From JBCDAP01 sp038747915 (lineage in GTDB: Bacteria; Planctomycetota; Phycisphaerae; Phycisphaerales; UBA1924), in contig JBCDJJ010000093.1 of assembly GCA_038747915.1 (NCBI GenBank), positions 1 through 13,201 of the forward strand: a stretch of 13,201 nt of DNA. Direction: 5' to 3'. Position numbers and translations under genes: made by a program. Positions 7,001-13,201 of the stretch are shown piece by piece. The stretch's first letter is position 1. Each line of letters opens with the position of its first letter. A model generated the notes under the pieces. It saw only the letters and a list, made by a program, of their open reading frames with translations, ran no database searches and had not been told where the DNA came from.

Positions 7001-10000
7001 GGCGACGGCACCGATGAGCTCGACATCAATCGCGAGGAGCTCATCGAGGCATTCACCGAGAACGGCGGGATTCTCGATACATGGAGTGGTGATCTCGAGC
7101 CTATCGGTATCGATGCTTACAACCCCACCTTCCACGAAGAGATCACGGAGGAGATGGTGGAGGACTTCCTGCAGAAGTTCCCACCGACGAACCCGCCCCC
7201 CGACGGTGATCTGGACGATCTGATGCCGGACGATGTCCTCTTGGGGATCGATGCGTACCTGGACCGGATGCACGGGCCGGCGGACAAGAGTGTTGCCCTC
7301 GTGGCCCAGTTGCGGCTCAACGATCCGACCGCCACTCAGCAGGACAAGGTCGATGCGCTGGATAACTTCGACTTCACGAATTACATGACGTGGGGGTGCT
7401 CGCCGTCGGACACCAGCCCGATGTACATCGCGGACGCGGTGGGCGCGATCCAGAGCGGGTCGGACCCGTGCGGCTTCTCGACCGATCCGGTGGCCCCGCT
7501 GGGTGAGAGGCAGGTGATGCACCCGCTGGTGAACCCCGATGCGATTCATCAGACATGGTTCGATCCCGATCAGGGAGTGCTCAAGAGGTACACCGACGAG
7601 ATTAACAGGGTCACCGCGATACTGAATGATGACGCGGATCTCCTCCTGTCTTTCGGTGGGCCGCTCCCGATGCGGACGCCGCAGGATCCGGATCTTCGCA
7701 ACGAGGCGTGCGGCGCGATCGCGCGTGATGGCTCGTCCCCGTGCTCATACACGCCGACGCGGACAGGTGTGACCGAGCCACCGTGCGCGAGCGACGAGTT
7801 CAACTCCGCGACGGGCGAGTGCGACGCGAACAAGCGCATGTACATGTCCTCCGATTCGGTGCCCGATCCGATGGAGGAGCCGATCGCGTCCGAGGACGAG
7901 CCGTCTGGTTCGTCCGAGGAGGCGGCCCCGGAGGAAGGCGAGGTCACGGCAGAGGAGGAAGACGAGGTCGCGGTCGATTCGAACGGCGCGGACTCGGACT
8001 GCGAGGAGGAGACCGAGGGCGGCGGCGAGTCGGAGGGCGAGGCGCCCGATACATCTGCGGCGCCGATCGATCTGGCGACGGGCAAGAAGCAGCTATTCAT
8101 GACGGACGCGGTGGTGCGTCTGCCCGGCCCTGACTTCGCGATCATCCGCTCGTTCCAGGACTCTGGTGACGGTCGCGACGCGTCGTCGATGGTGGGGACG
8201 AACTGGGGATTCAACATCTTCGGCTTTGTGGAGGAGGTGACGGACGGGACCGGCGCGGTGACGGATGTCGAGCTGTTCATGCCGACGAGCTACCGCCGGT
8301 TCACGCGGTCGGCGCCGGGCAGCGACCGGTACGACGGCAACGGCTCGTCGACGGACTACATCGAGCGTGCGACGGAGACCTTCTACCTGGGCACGGGCGA
8401 CGCGGTGACCACTGTCGATCTGGACGTGTGGCGTCACGTGACGCCGGGTGTGCGCACGATGGTGTACCTGGCGGACCAGGTGAACTCGGGCACGACGCTG
8501 CCGCTCGACGTGGTGCGCGGCGGCATGGTCGGTGTGCCGCTGCGGTGCGAGGAGGTCGGCGGGGCGACAGCGACGTACCGCTACCCGCGGCTATTCGAGC
8601 AGATCTCGGGGCGGACAGCGGCGACGGTGCTGGACGGTGATCCGCTGAGCGCACCGCGTCGCGCGAGCGATATCGTCTTCACGCCGCAGACGCACCTGAT
8701 CTCGACCGATGGGATGAGCGACACCGAGGCGACGCCGATCGCGCGGGTGTCGTTCCAGTGGATCTCGGCGCCGGGCGGGGATGTGGTGCCCAACGACGGT
8801 CGTCTGCGTTCGCTGGCGGTCGGGTACTACGGCGCCGGCAACCTCTCGAGCACTCCCGCGGAGCGCTTCCGCGTGAGCTACCGGTACGCGGGCGATCTGT
8901 TCTCCGAGGACACCGTGCACGTGGACGCGGGGTGGATGGGGCAGTTGATCCAGGTGGTTCAGCACAGCAACCTCTCGGGCGCGGTCGGCCAGGCTGCCAA
9001 TCCGGGGACGGACCCGGTGCGCACGTACGTGACGCAGTACCGGTACCACATCGGCGATGACCTCCTGGACCTGCTGCGCGACGACATGATGCAGCCGACG
9101 GAGGAGTTCCTGGCGCTCGATCCAACGGAGTCAATCACCATCAAGGATACGAGCGAGGTGTACCAGGCCTCGACCGGTCAGCTGAAGATGGTGCTGATGC
9201 CGGAGCAGATCGAGTACCTGTGGCTCGAGGCGGGCACGCCCGGGACGATCGAGGATTTCGCGTCGCAACTACTGGCCCTCTCTGATGCCGATGTCGCAGC
9301 GGGGACCTACACGGTGCAGGACGCGGCGTCTCGGATCGTGACGACGTATGAGACCGGTGCGAACTCGGATCGCCGCGTGGTGCGTCAGTACCTGCAGACC
9401 GAGTGCGGGTGCGCGGGGAGCAGCCAGGGCATCCGGCTGGACTATCGGTACTTCGCGTTCGGTTCGGGTGATTACGACCTCACGACACAGATCGAGGAGT
9501 CGTACTTCGACGATGCGGGCATGCAGTGGGTTGCGTTCCGCGGCCAGGCGTTCGACTTCGTCAACCTGGGCCCGAACGCGGTGCCGTATCTGTACAACCA
9601 GGTGCGGTACGAGCTCAACGCGGGCGTGGTCGGGCGGACGTGGGTGATCCGCCGTGACTACAAGACGTCCGATGGCGTTGGTGGTGCGCCCGAGGGTTCG
9701 ATCGGGACGCTGCTGCTGGTGCGGACGCCGGCAGCGATGGCGTCGTACACGCGCGCCGAGGACAACCAGGGCACGCCCGTCCCGCCGGTGTACACGGGCA
9801 AGGCGGACGAGGGGCTGTGCTTCGCCTTCGAGCACAACGCGGACAACCGTGTGACGGGCCGCGCGGTCGGTGAGGGGAGCGGTCAGGGGACGGGCACGTT
9901 CAACCCGACCAACTTCGATTACGACGCCCATTACACACCGGTGGTCGAAGTCGACTTCGGGACCGATGGTACGCCGGGTGAGCGGAGCTACCTGCCGAAG

Positions 10001-13000
10001 GAAAAGCGGTTCAACCGAACGGGTGTGGTCGGCGCAACCGGTGACGATGTGGAGGTTGTGACCTTCGCCTACACGTTCCACGGCACCTCCGATGTCGTCG
10101 AGACCACGACACGGACGATCGATCTCGAGTCGACCGGCGAGAACGGCCCGGGCGGGATGGTGGACCGCGTGACGGTGTTCGATTTGTTCGGTCGTCCGGA
10201 GTGGATCAAGGGCTACGACGGGAGTGTGACGGGGATCACCTACGCCGATCCGGTTGCGATGGGCAGCACCGACGAGACGTGGGGCGGTGGCGAGGCGGTC
10301 TCGGTTACCAGCAATGCGCCGGCGCCGACGCTGTCGGGCATCAGCACAGCGGGGTGGGGCCGGCACGATCCGATGGCGCCGCAGACCAAGGGCGCGAGCC
10401 TGACGACGACGATCGAGCGTGACCATGTCGGCCGTGTGGTGGCGATCACGCCGCCCGGCGACGATCGGCGCCAACCGATCCTGCGGTCGGTGACCGCGGA
10501 TGGGCTGCTGCAGCTCGTGGCGTTCGGTGATCTGATCGATGCGATGCAGCCCGATCCGGGCGACGCGTTCACCGGCCCGACATCGGTGGTGACGATGAAC
10601 GCGGGCGGGTCGGTGCTCGAGGCCAGTCGTTTCGCGCTCGACCCCACCATGATCGGTGTGGGGGGCTACGGCTCGTCGTTCGATCCGTCGCCGCACACCG
10701 AGATCGCGCGGACGGTGTTCGATCGGAGCATCGATGGCCGCGTGGAGCGGGCCGATCGGTTCGTCGATGTCGAGGGGACGGTCTCGTACCCGACGGTGTA
10801 CGCCTACGACCCGGTCGGACGTCTCGAGCGGATCGAGACCTACGCGACGACCACCGATCCGACCGACCCGCTGTCTCGCGCGGACATGGTGTCGTACACC
10901 TACGACGTGCGGAACCGCGTGATCGCCAAGGCAGTCGGGGTGGATGAGGCGGACCTCAAGACCGTTGTGCAGTACTTCTACGACGACGACGGGGTGCTCG
11001 TCGATCCGGTGCAGGGTGTCGGGAACGGGAACATCACGCACATCCGGTCCTTCGAGGACGATGTGGAGTTCCGAGAGCGCGAGCTGCGGTACGACTTCCG
11101 CGACCGGTTGATCCGCGACGAGCCGCCTCTGCCGCCGTTCTCGGTGTTCGCCTACGACAACCTGGATCGAGTGACGCACAGCGCGACGGTGCGGGGGGCG
11201 TACGCGCCGAGCGGTGTGCCGGGCCTGGATGGGAGTGGGGAGTTCCAGTTCACCGATGTGCTGGACAACGGCACGACCGGTGGGGATGTGGCGCTGTACT
11301 CGCGGTTCGAGTACAGCCGGCGCGGGCTGCTCTATCGGAGTCGGACAGCGATCGACGCGAGCAACCTGTCGGTGGGCTTCTTCGAGTCGAACCGGTGGTT
11401 CGACCAGTCGGGCCGCGTGGTGGGGGCGTGGGGGCCGAACGCGCCGATGGTGAAGCGGACCTACGACGGCCTGGGCCGCGGCACGGTGATGTACCTGACC
11501 GACTACGCGGGGGTGACGGCCTCCGGGACGGGGTGGTCGCACGGCGATGTGTTCAACTCGTCGACGTTCGAGAGCGTGGTGAGCGGTGACACGGTGCTCG
11601 AGCAGGTCGAGACGCGGTACATCGACACCGTGGGCGCGGCGGGCCAGGGCCTGCCGGACCTGGTGACGGCGCGGCGGCTGATTCACAACCCGCAGACGTA
11701 CGCGAGTGGTTCGCTCGCGGGCGGCGGCGCGGATGTGATCTCGACGTTCGCGGGGATGCGGTACGACGCGGGCTCGCGGGTGACCTCGATGACCGACTAC
11801 GGCACGAACGACGGGTCGCCGGTTGGTGGGATCGGTCGGTTCGTCTCGAACACCTCCGCGCCGGTGACGATCGGTGCGGCGCCGAGCGGGCAGGGCTACG
11901 CGGATGGTCTGACCACGCGGTACGAGTACAACGATCGCGGGACGATCGAGCGGGTGCTCGTGCCGGCGCCCGATGGGATCGGGGATGCGTCGGGGTCGGT
12001 CGCGCACCGGTCGTTCTACGACGATCTGGATCGTCTCATCGGGTTCGTCGAGAACGAGGTGTCGCTCCCCGCCTTCGGCTTCGACACGCCGATCGGGCAC
12101 GCCAGCTTCACACCGACGACTGGTGATCGTGATGCGGGCCGGAACCGCATGACGAGCTACGTGTACGACGGGCTCGACAACCTGACGCACTACGTCGCGC
12201 ACGTGGCGAGCGACACCACCAACAACGTGCAGATCACCGAGTACGTGTACGACAACGCGGTTGCCGATCCGGCCAACCCCATCGATGCGCACTCGCTGGC
12301 GCACGAGGTGCGGTACCCCGATGATCTGACCGGGCTGCCGAGCCTGGCTGCGGCGGACAGGGTCCGGTACGCGTACAACCGCCTGGCGGAGGTGGTGACG
12401 CAGACCGATCAGAACGGCACGGTGCGGACCAACACCCGGGACGAGCTCGGGCGCGTGACCGCGCAGTCGGCGGCGCCGGTGGCGTTCACGATCGACGACA
12501 CGGTCGACGAGCTGCAGTACGACTTCGACGGCTTCGGCCGCCTGAGCGCGGTGCGGTCGGTGGATGTGGCCGATGTGGTGCTCAACGAGTCGGTACACAC
12601 CTTCGATGCGCTGTGGCGGATCACCGAGCTGACGACCAACGCGCTGGGCGCGGTGGATACGGGGATGTCGCCGCCGGCGAGCCAGTCGACGGTGACCATG
12701 GCCTACGACGATGCGGCCCCGAGCGGCCCCACCGCGGTGGGCAATCACTCGCGTCGCGTGTCGATCGCGTACCCGTCGGACACGATGGGCGCCGGCCGCC
12801 TGCTTCAGCACAGCTACGGCACTCCCGGCTCGCTCAGCGATCGCCTCGGCCGGGTGGAGTCGGTGGTGTTCCCGGGCTCGCGGTCGAACGGCGGGCAGGA
12901 CATCGAGTTCGATGTGGCGCAGTCGTACGTGGGCGTGGCGCTTCCTGTCGAGCACCGCTTCGACCGCACGCGGTTCGACGCCCAGGGTGCGCCGGAGCCG

Positions 13001-13201
13001 AGCGAGGCGTTCTTGACCGCCTCGCGGTACCGTTCATCTCCCGGCGCTGGTGGGTTCGACCCATTGACGACGGCCGATGCGACGGCTGGTGTGTACCCGG
13101 GTCTTGATCAGTTCGGTCGCCGGACGCGTGAGGTGTGGTTCGCGGGTGCGTGGGACGAGCTGAGCGGTCGTCCGGCGGTGCTGAACTTCACCCACACGCT
13201 G
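3923..13201 (+). CDS. Giant exported Rhs/YD-repeat protein (3' end beyond the window edge)
   Basis: One open frame of 3093 codons with no stop to the right edge. The GTG start follows a perfect AGGAGG at 8 nt. The 55-residue leader has two hydrophobic stretches and ends in a typical Sec site, AVA|Q (55/56). Residues 56-1313 match no family I recognise: they are Pro/Asp-rich, carry many Cys, contain diverged internal repeats and two calcium-loop-like motifs. An acidic Glu/Ser/Gly linker (1314-1380) leads into PIDLATG...LPGP...GTNWGF (1381-1430), which resembles the DUF6531-type opening of an Rhs shell. A CGC motif sits at 1828-1830. YD-type repeats run from about 2086 to the edge, for example YTYDVRNRV and FAYDNLDRV. 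Rhs proteins form hollow beta-shells that often enclose a C-terminal toxin or act at the surface; here the core and tip are unseen, so toxin activity cannot be claimed. Divergent from gspD, it may be a secretion substrate (inference). A shorter leader from GTG 4007 is possible but has no clear SD. Confidence 0.92.
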   Translation, partial: MLKVMMILMVSVRAFITLSARRCADRGSVLLGSNRSRCGAALLLCLLTLTPYAVAQVPTGPCFDSGTPDTIDEMLWEDFLDRLAPPEDLPTVPSTTFEIDGITHTFTANPESMQRGPAFELLDSFDLTDCLDGGSNPAPFATGGGGSSPCVMLFPADEAPKSPGDPLLECSNPLGPNGCSDSTASVGGIGMMVELCGGGNATFSAANDVSPAPTGTASNANTYLGAVDQGVAQAGAIPGQLSSRSDFGGASLESFRVIWFVDPAALLAQCDQAELPDGSPVPPITDPSTLWPLRSYPTLDWEQVKEWTDQLKSTNPNAKIPDNLHQYGGPEEDPRVFIENFLEVTDTLSSGAIALSLAAEIDENLGFGCAVANDPEMIWFGPVPGGPTGPCDPSHRLDRFLETGRKLSVDTVTGELIVVNDDDTMVFPTPCVSGGPADATQWLVDVALNLNPCGITPAPPMVKSATPEEIDSILIRTFGPDGILERSGVFEDLVGAPPPSKQPIDLYMELWGRFHAEGLTGPNPPSHYNDDFDDMGNHPFGPKQELEWSLRHRFEMVDRLPGATPDEPATFDGAPFSEALGMMVRDIYPGLPEDPFGDFYQLPEYERLFDEVLYTGDPTTSVDDGLIYDPNLGALTRESQPTQPTFPDPGWWRDTERDAWNELSDQEYVELARTDSMLRDQLGLAMEPPENLIDRVRGELRWVIPEIPADPATPTPGEWNEFIDYPGKMDSQLAPGDPARYAMKYDIDGDTGPTPPVEVPFDEWIREMIDRTPGAPLPMQGVAPGVTPSQFLLDSLQDSAFIPSIQDAIFDPDLGLLVDLPRNCELVTGCPPSVPSFELWRDIDFLRDMQDKLDGPGSVDTGLLDTVPLAVKNVREAMQEYIDQFELRNHYEDFDSQTDLFGDPTLKIYPTHNASDVAPAPTRSTGFSDNISCVPACPGQQTGTPYPDPSVSPDLLPMSLPLDPMHPLSPTERFAAEFLKNAVRADTQQTLIPDLNGDNLPADCDPGDGMLSPVFPLYPDITSDRDGDGTDELDINREELIEAFTENGGILDTWSGDLEPIGIDAYNPTFHEEITEEMVEDFLQKFPPTNPPPDGDLDDLMPDDVLLGIDAYLDRMHGPADKSVALVAQLRLNDPTATQQDKVDALDNFDFTNYMTWGCSPSDTSPMYIADAVGAIQSGSDPCGFSTDPVAPLGERQVMHPLVNPDAIHQTWFDPDQGVLKRYTDEINRVTAILNDDADLLLSFGGPLPMRTPQDPDLRNEACGAIARDGSSPCSYTPTRTGVTEPPCASDEFNSATGECDANKRMYMSSDSVPDPMEEPIASEDEPSGSSEEAAPEEGEVTAEEEDEVAVDSNGADSDCEEETEGGGESEGEAPDTSAAPIDLATGKKQLFMTDAVVRLPGPDFAIIRSFQDSGDGRDASSMVGTNWGFNIFGFVEEVTDGTGAVTDVELFMPTSYRRFTRSAPGSDRYDGNGSSTDYIERATETFYLGTGDAVTTVDLDVWRHVTPGVRTMVYLADQVNSGTTLPLDVVRGGMVGVPLRCEEVGGATATYRYPRLFEQISGRTAATVLDGDPLSAPRRASDIVFTPQTHLISTDGMSDTEATPIARVSFQWISAPGGDVVPNDGRLRSLAVGYYGAGNLSSTPAERFRVSYRYAGDLFSEDTVHVDAGWMGQLIQVVQHSNLSGAVGQAANPGTDPVRTYVTQYRYHIGDDLLDLLRDDMMQPTEEFLALDPTESITIKDTSEVYQASTGQLKMVLMPEQIEYLWLEAGTPGTIEDFASQLLALSDADVAAGTYTVQDAASRIVTTYETGANSDRRVVRQYLQTECGCAGSSQGIRLDYRYFAFGSGDYDLTTQIEESYFDDAGMQWVAFRGQAFDFVNLGPNAVPYLYNQVRYELNAGVVGRTWVIRRDYKTSDGVGGAPEGSIGTLLLVRTPAAMASYTRAEDNQGTPVPPVYTGKADEGLCFAFEHNADNRVTGRAVGEGSGQGTGTFNPTNFDYDAHYTPVVEVDFGTDGTPGERSYLPKEKRFNRTGVVGATGDDVEVVTFAYTFHGTSDVVETTTRTIDLESTGENGPGGMVDRVTVFDLFGRPEWIKGYDGSVTGITYADPVAMGSTDETWGGGEAVSVTSNAPAPTLSGISTAGWGRHDPMAPQTKGASLTTTIERDHVGRVVAITPPGDDRRQPILRSVTADGLLQLVAFGDLIDAMQPDPGDAFTGPTSVVTMNAGGSVLEASRFALDPTMIGVGGYGSSFDPSPHTEIARTVFDRSIDGRVERADRFVDVEGTVSYPTVYAYDPVGRLERIETYATTTDPTDPLSRADMVSYTYDVRNRVIAKAVGVDEADLKTVVQYFYDDDGVLVDPVQGVGNGNITHIRSFEDDVEFRERELRYDFRDRLIRDEPPLPPFSVFAYDNLDRVTHSATVRGAYAPSGVPGLDGSGEFQFTDVLDNGTTGGDVALYSRFEYSRRGLLYRSRTAIDASNLSVGFFESNRWFDQSGRVVGAWGPNAPMVKRTYDGLGRGTVMYLTDYAGVTASGTGWSHGDVFNSSTFESVVSGDTVLEQVETRYIDTVGAAGQGLPDLVTARRLIHNPQTYASGSLAGGGADVISTFAGMRYDAGSRVTSMTDYGTNDGSPVGGIGRFVSNTSAPVTIGAAPSGQGYADGLTTRYEYNDRGTIERVLVPAPDGIGDASGSVAHRSFYDDLDRLIGFVENEVSLPAFGFDTPIGHASFTPTTGDRDAGRNRMTSYVYDGLDNLTHYVAHVASDTTNNVQITEYVYDNAVADPANPIDAHSLAHEVRYPDDLTGLPSLAAADRVRYAYNRLAEVVTQTDQNGTVRTNTRDELGRVTAQSAAPVAFTIDDTVDELQYDFDGFGRLSAVRSVDVADVVLNESVHTFDALWRITELTTNALGAVDTGMSPPASQSTVTMAYDDAAPSGPTAVGNHSRRVSIAYPSDTMGAGRLLQHSYGTPGSLSDRLGRVESVVFPGSRSNGGQDIEFDVAQSYVGVALPVEHRFDRTRFDAQGAPEPSEAFLTASRYRSSPGAGGFDPLTTADATAGVYPGLDQFGRRTREVWFAGAWDELSGRPAVLNFTHTL
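5207..5383 (+). repeat. Cys-pair repeat module, copy 1 (protein level)
   Basis: Residues 429-487 of the giant protein. Order of landmarks: a Cys (431), a hydrophobic helix-like stretch, NPCGIT (Cys453, 22 residues later), a Pro-rich spacer, PEEIDSI, then TFGPDGILERS. The same order recurs at residues 1157-1223 (copy 2) with near-identical spacings. The similarity is clear only at protein level. Confidence 0.55.
6902..7024 (+). other. Two calcium-loop-like Asp motifs (residues 994-1034)
   Basis: DLNGDNLPADCD (994-1005) and DRDGDGTDELD (1024-1034) have the alternating Asp/Asn pattern of EF-hand-like, dockerin and thrombospondin type-3 calcium loops. In both, acidic or Asn residues fall at positions 1, 3 and 5. 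The second lacks the hydrophobic residue at 8 and the Glu at 12 of a strict EF-hand, so a thrombospondin-3-like loop fits better. Calcium binding is inferred from the pattern only. Confidence 0.45.
7391..7591 (+). repeat. Cys-pair repeat module, copy 2 (protein level)
   Basis: Residues 1157-1223 of the giant protein: WGC (Cys1159), then a helix-like stretch, DPCGFS (Cys1183, 24 residues later), a Pro-rich spacer, NPDAIHQTW and WFDPDQGVLKRY. It aligns by eye to copy 1 at 429-487 in landmark order and spacing. The two lie about 730 residues apart, with looser relatives of the terminal motif between them. Confidence 0.55.
7862..8062 (+). other. Acidic Glu/Ser/Gly-rich linker (residues 1314-1380)
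   Basis: A low-complexity stretch dominated by Glu, Asp, Ser, Gly, Ala and Pro with almost no basic residues (for example EEEDEVAVDS and EGGGESEGEAP). The coding strand is correspondingly purine-rich with many GAG codons. It separates the unassigned N-terminal half from the Rhs-like shell and is probably a flexible, strongly negative hinge. Confidence 0.8.
8063..8215 (+). other. Rhs-shell opening segment (DUF6531-like), residues 1381-1431
   Basis: PIDLATGKKQLFMTDAVVRL, then PGPDFAIIRSFQ and GTNWGFNI. Rhs and related shell proteins commonly begin with a P-[VI]-[ND]-x-A-T-G segment, an L-P-G-P strand followed by a hydrophobic R-x-[YF] strand, and a G-x-x-W turn. The same order is present here. 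The family name is from memory of the motif, not from a search. Confidence 0.65.
10178..13201 (+). repeat. Degenerate YD (Rhs) repeat array, residues 2086 to the window edge
   Basis: At least a dozen recognisable units of the type [YF]-x-[YF]-D-x-x-x-R-[VLI] occur, including YAYDPVGRL, YTYDVRNRV, FAYDNLDRV, TYDGLGRG, RYDAGSRV, EYNDRG, SFYDDLDRL, YVYDGLDNL, YDFDGFGRL and FDALWRI. Units are separated by irregular 20-100-residue inserts. YD repeats form the strands of the Rhs beta-shell. The conserved Rhs core and any variable C-terminal domain would lie to the right of the window. Confidence 0.85.

Noticed and set aside
9269..12955. A 1228-codon open frame on the minus strand, antisense to the giant gene
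   Set aside because: Its codons are exact reverse complements of the sense codons, so it stops only where the sense strand uses TTA, CTA or TCA. The sense gene almost never uses these; the antisense frame ends exactly at a CTA Leu codon at 9269. The predicted product is Arg/His/Val-rich with no recognisable domain. It is a codon-bias shadow.
10178..13201. Tandem DNA repeats or a CRISPR-like array in the YD region
   Set aside because: The repetition is at protein level only. Unit spacing and nucleotide sequence vary widely, and there are no identical DNA repeats or regular spacers.

Overview
The window reads as a piece of a GC-rich bacterial chromosome. The best guess for its source is a planctomycete, perhaps of the Phycisphaerae type. 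This is inference from three things: the gspD-gspE order, the long N-terminal regions in front of signal peptides, and a very large exported YD-repeat protein. No ribosomal or other marker gene is present to confirm it. No tRNA, rRNA, CRISPR array, insertion sequence or transposase was seen.

Layout. Positions 1-1534 (minus strand) hold the secretion ATPase gspE, complete at its start but running off the left edge. Positions 1575-3791 (minus) hold the secretin gspD, complete, with a TTG start. The two are 40 nt apart in one direction, so they are probably the first two genes of a type II secretion (or related type IV pilus) operon that continues to the left. Positions 3792-3922 are a 131-nt divergent intergenic region with ribosome binding sites facing both ways and a short inverted repeat. 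From 3923 to the right edge (13201) the plus strand is one uninterrupted reading frame of 3093 codons with no stop, translated here codon by codon. It encodes a giant exported protein of the Rhs/YD-repeat class whose C-terminal end lies outside the window.

The giant protein is built in blocks: a long leader with a predicted Sec signal peptide (residues 1-55); about 1,260 residues of Cys-containing, Pro- and Asp-rich sequence that I cannot assign to a family but which contains diverged internal repeats and two calcium-loop-like motifs; an acidic Glu/Ser/Gly linker (about 1314-1380); a segment like the start of an Rhs shell (PIDLATG ... LPGP ... GTNWGF, from 1381); an intermediate shell region with a CGC motif; and a run of degenerate YD repeats from about residue 2086 to the edge.

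How the genes may work together: gspD and gspE build an outer-membrane secretion machine, and the divergent gene makes a very large Sec-exported protein. The simplest hypothesis, from position only, is that the giant protein is a substrate of that machine or a surface protein produced alongside it. The unassigned, repeat-bearing N-terminal 1,260 residues are the most novel part of the window.
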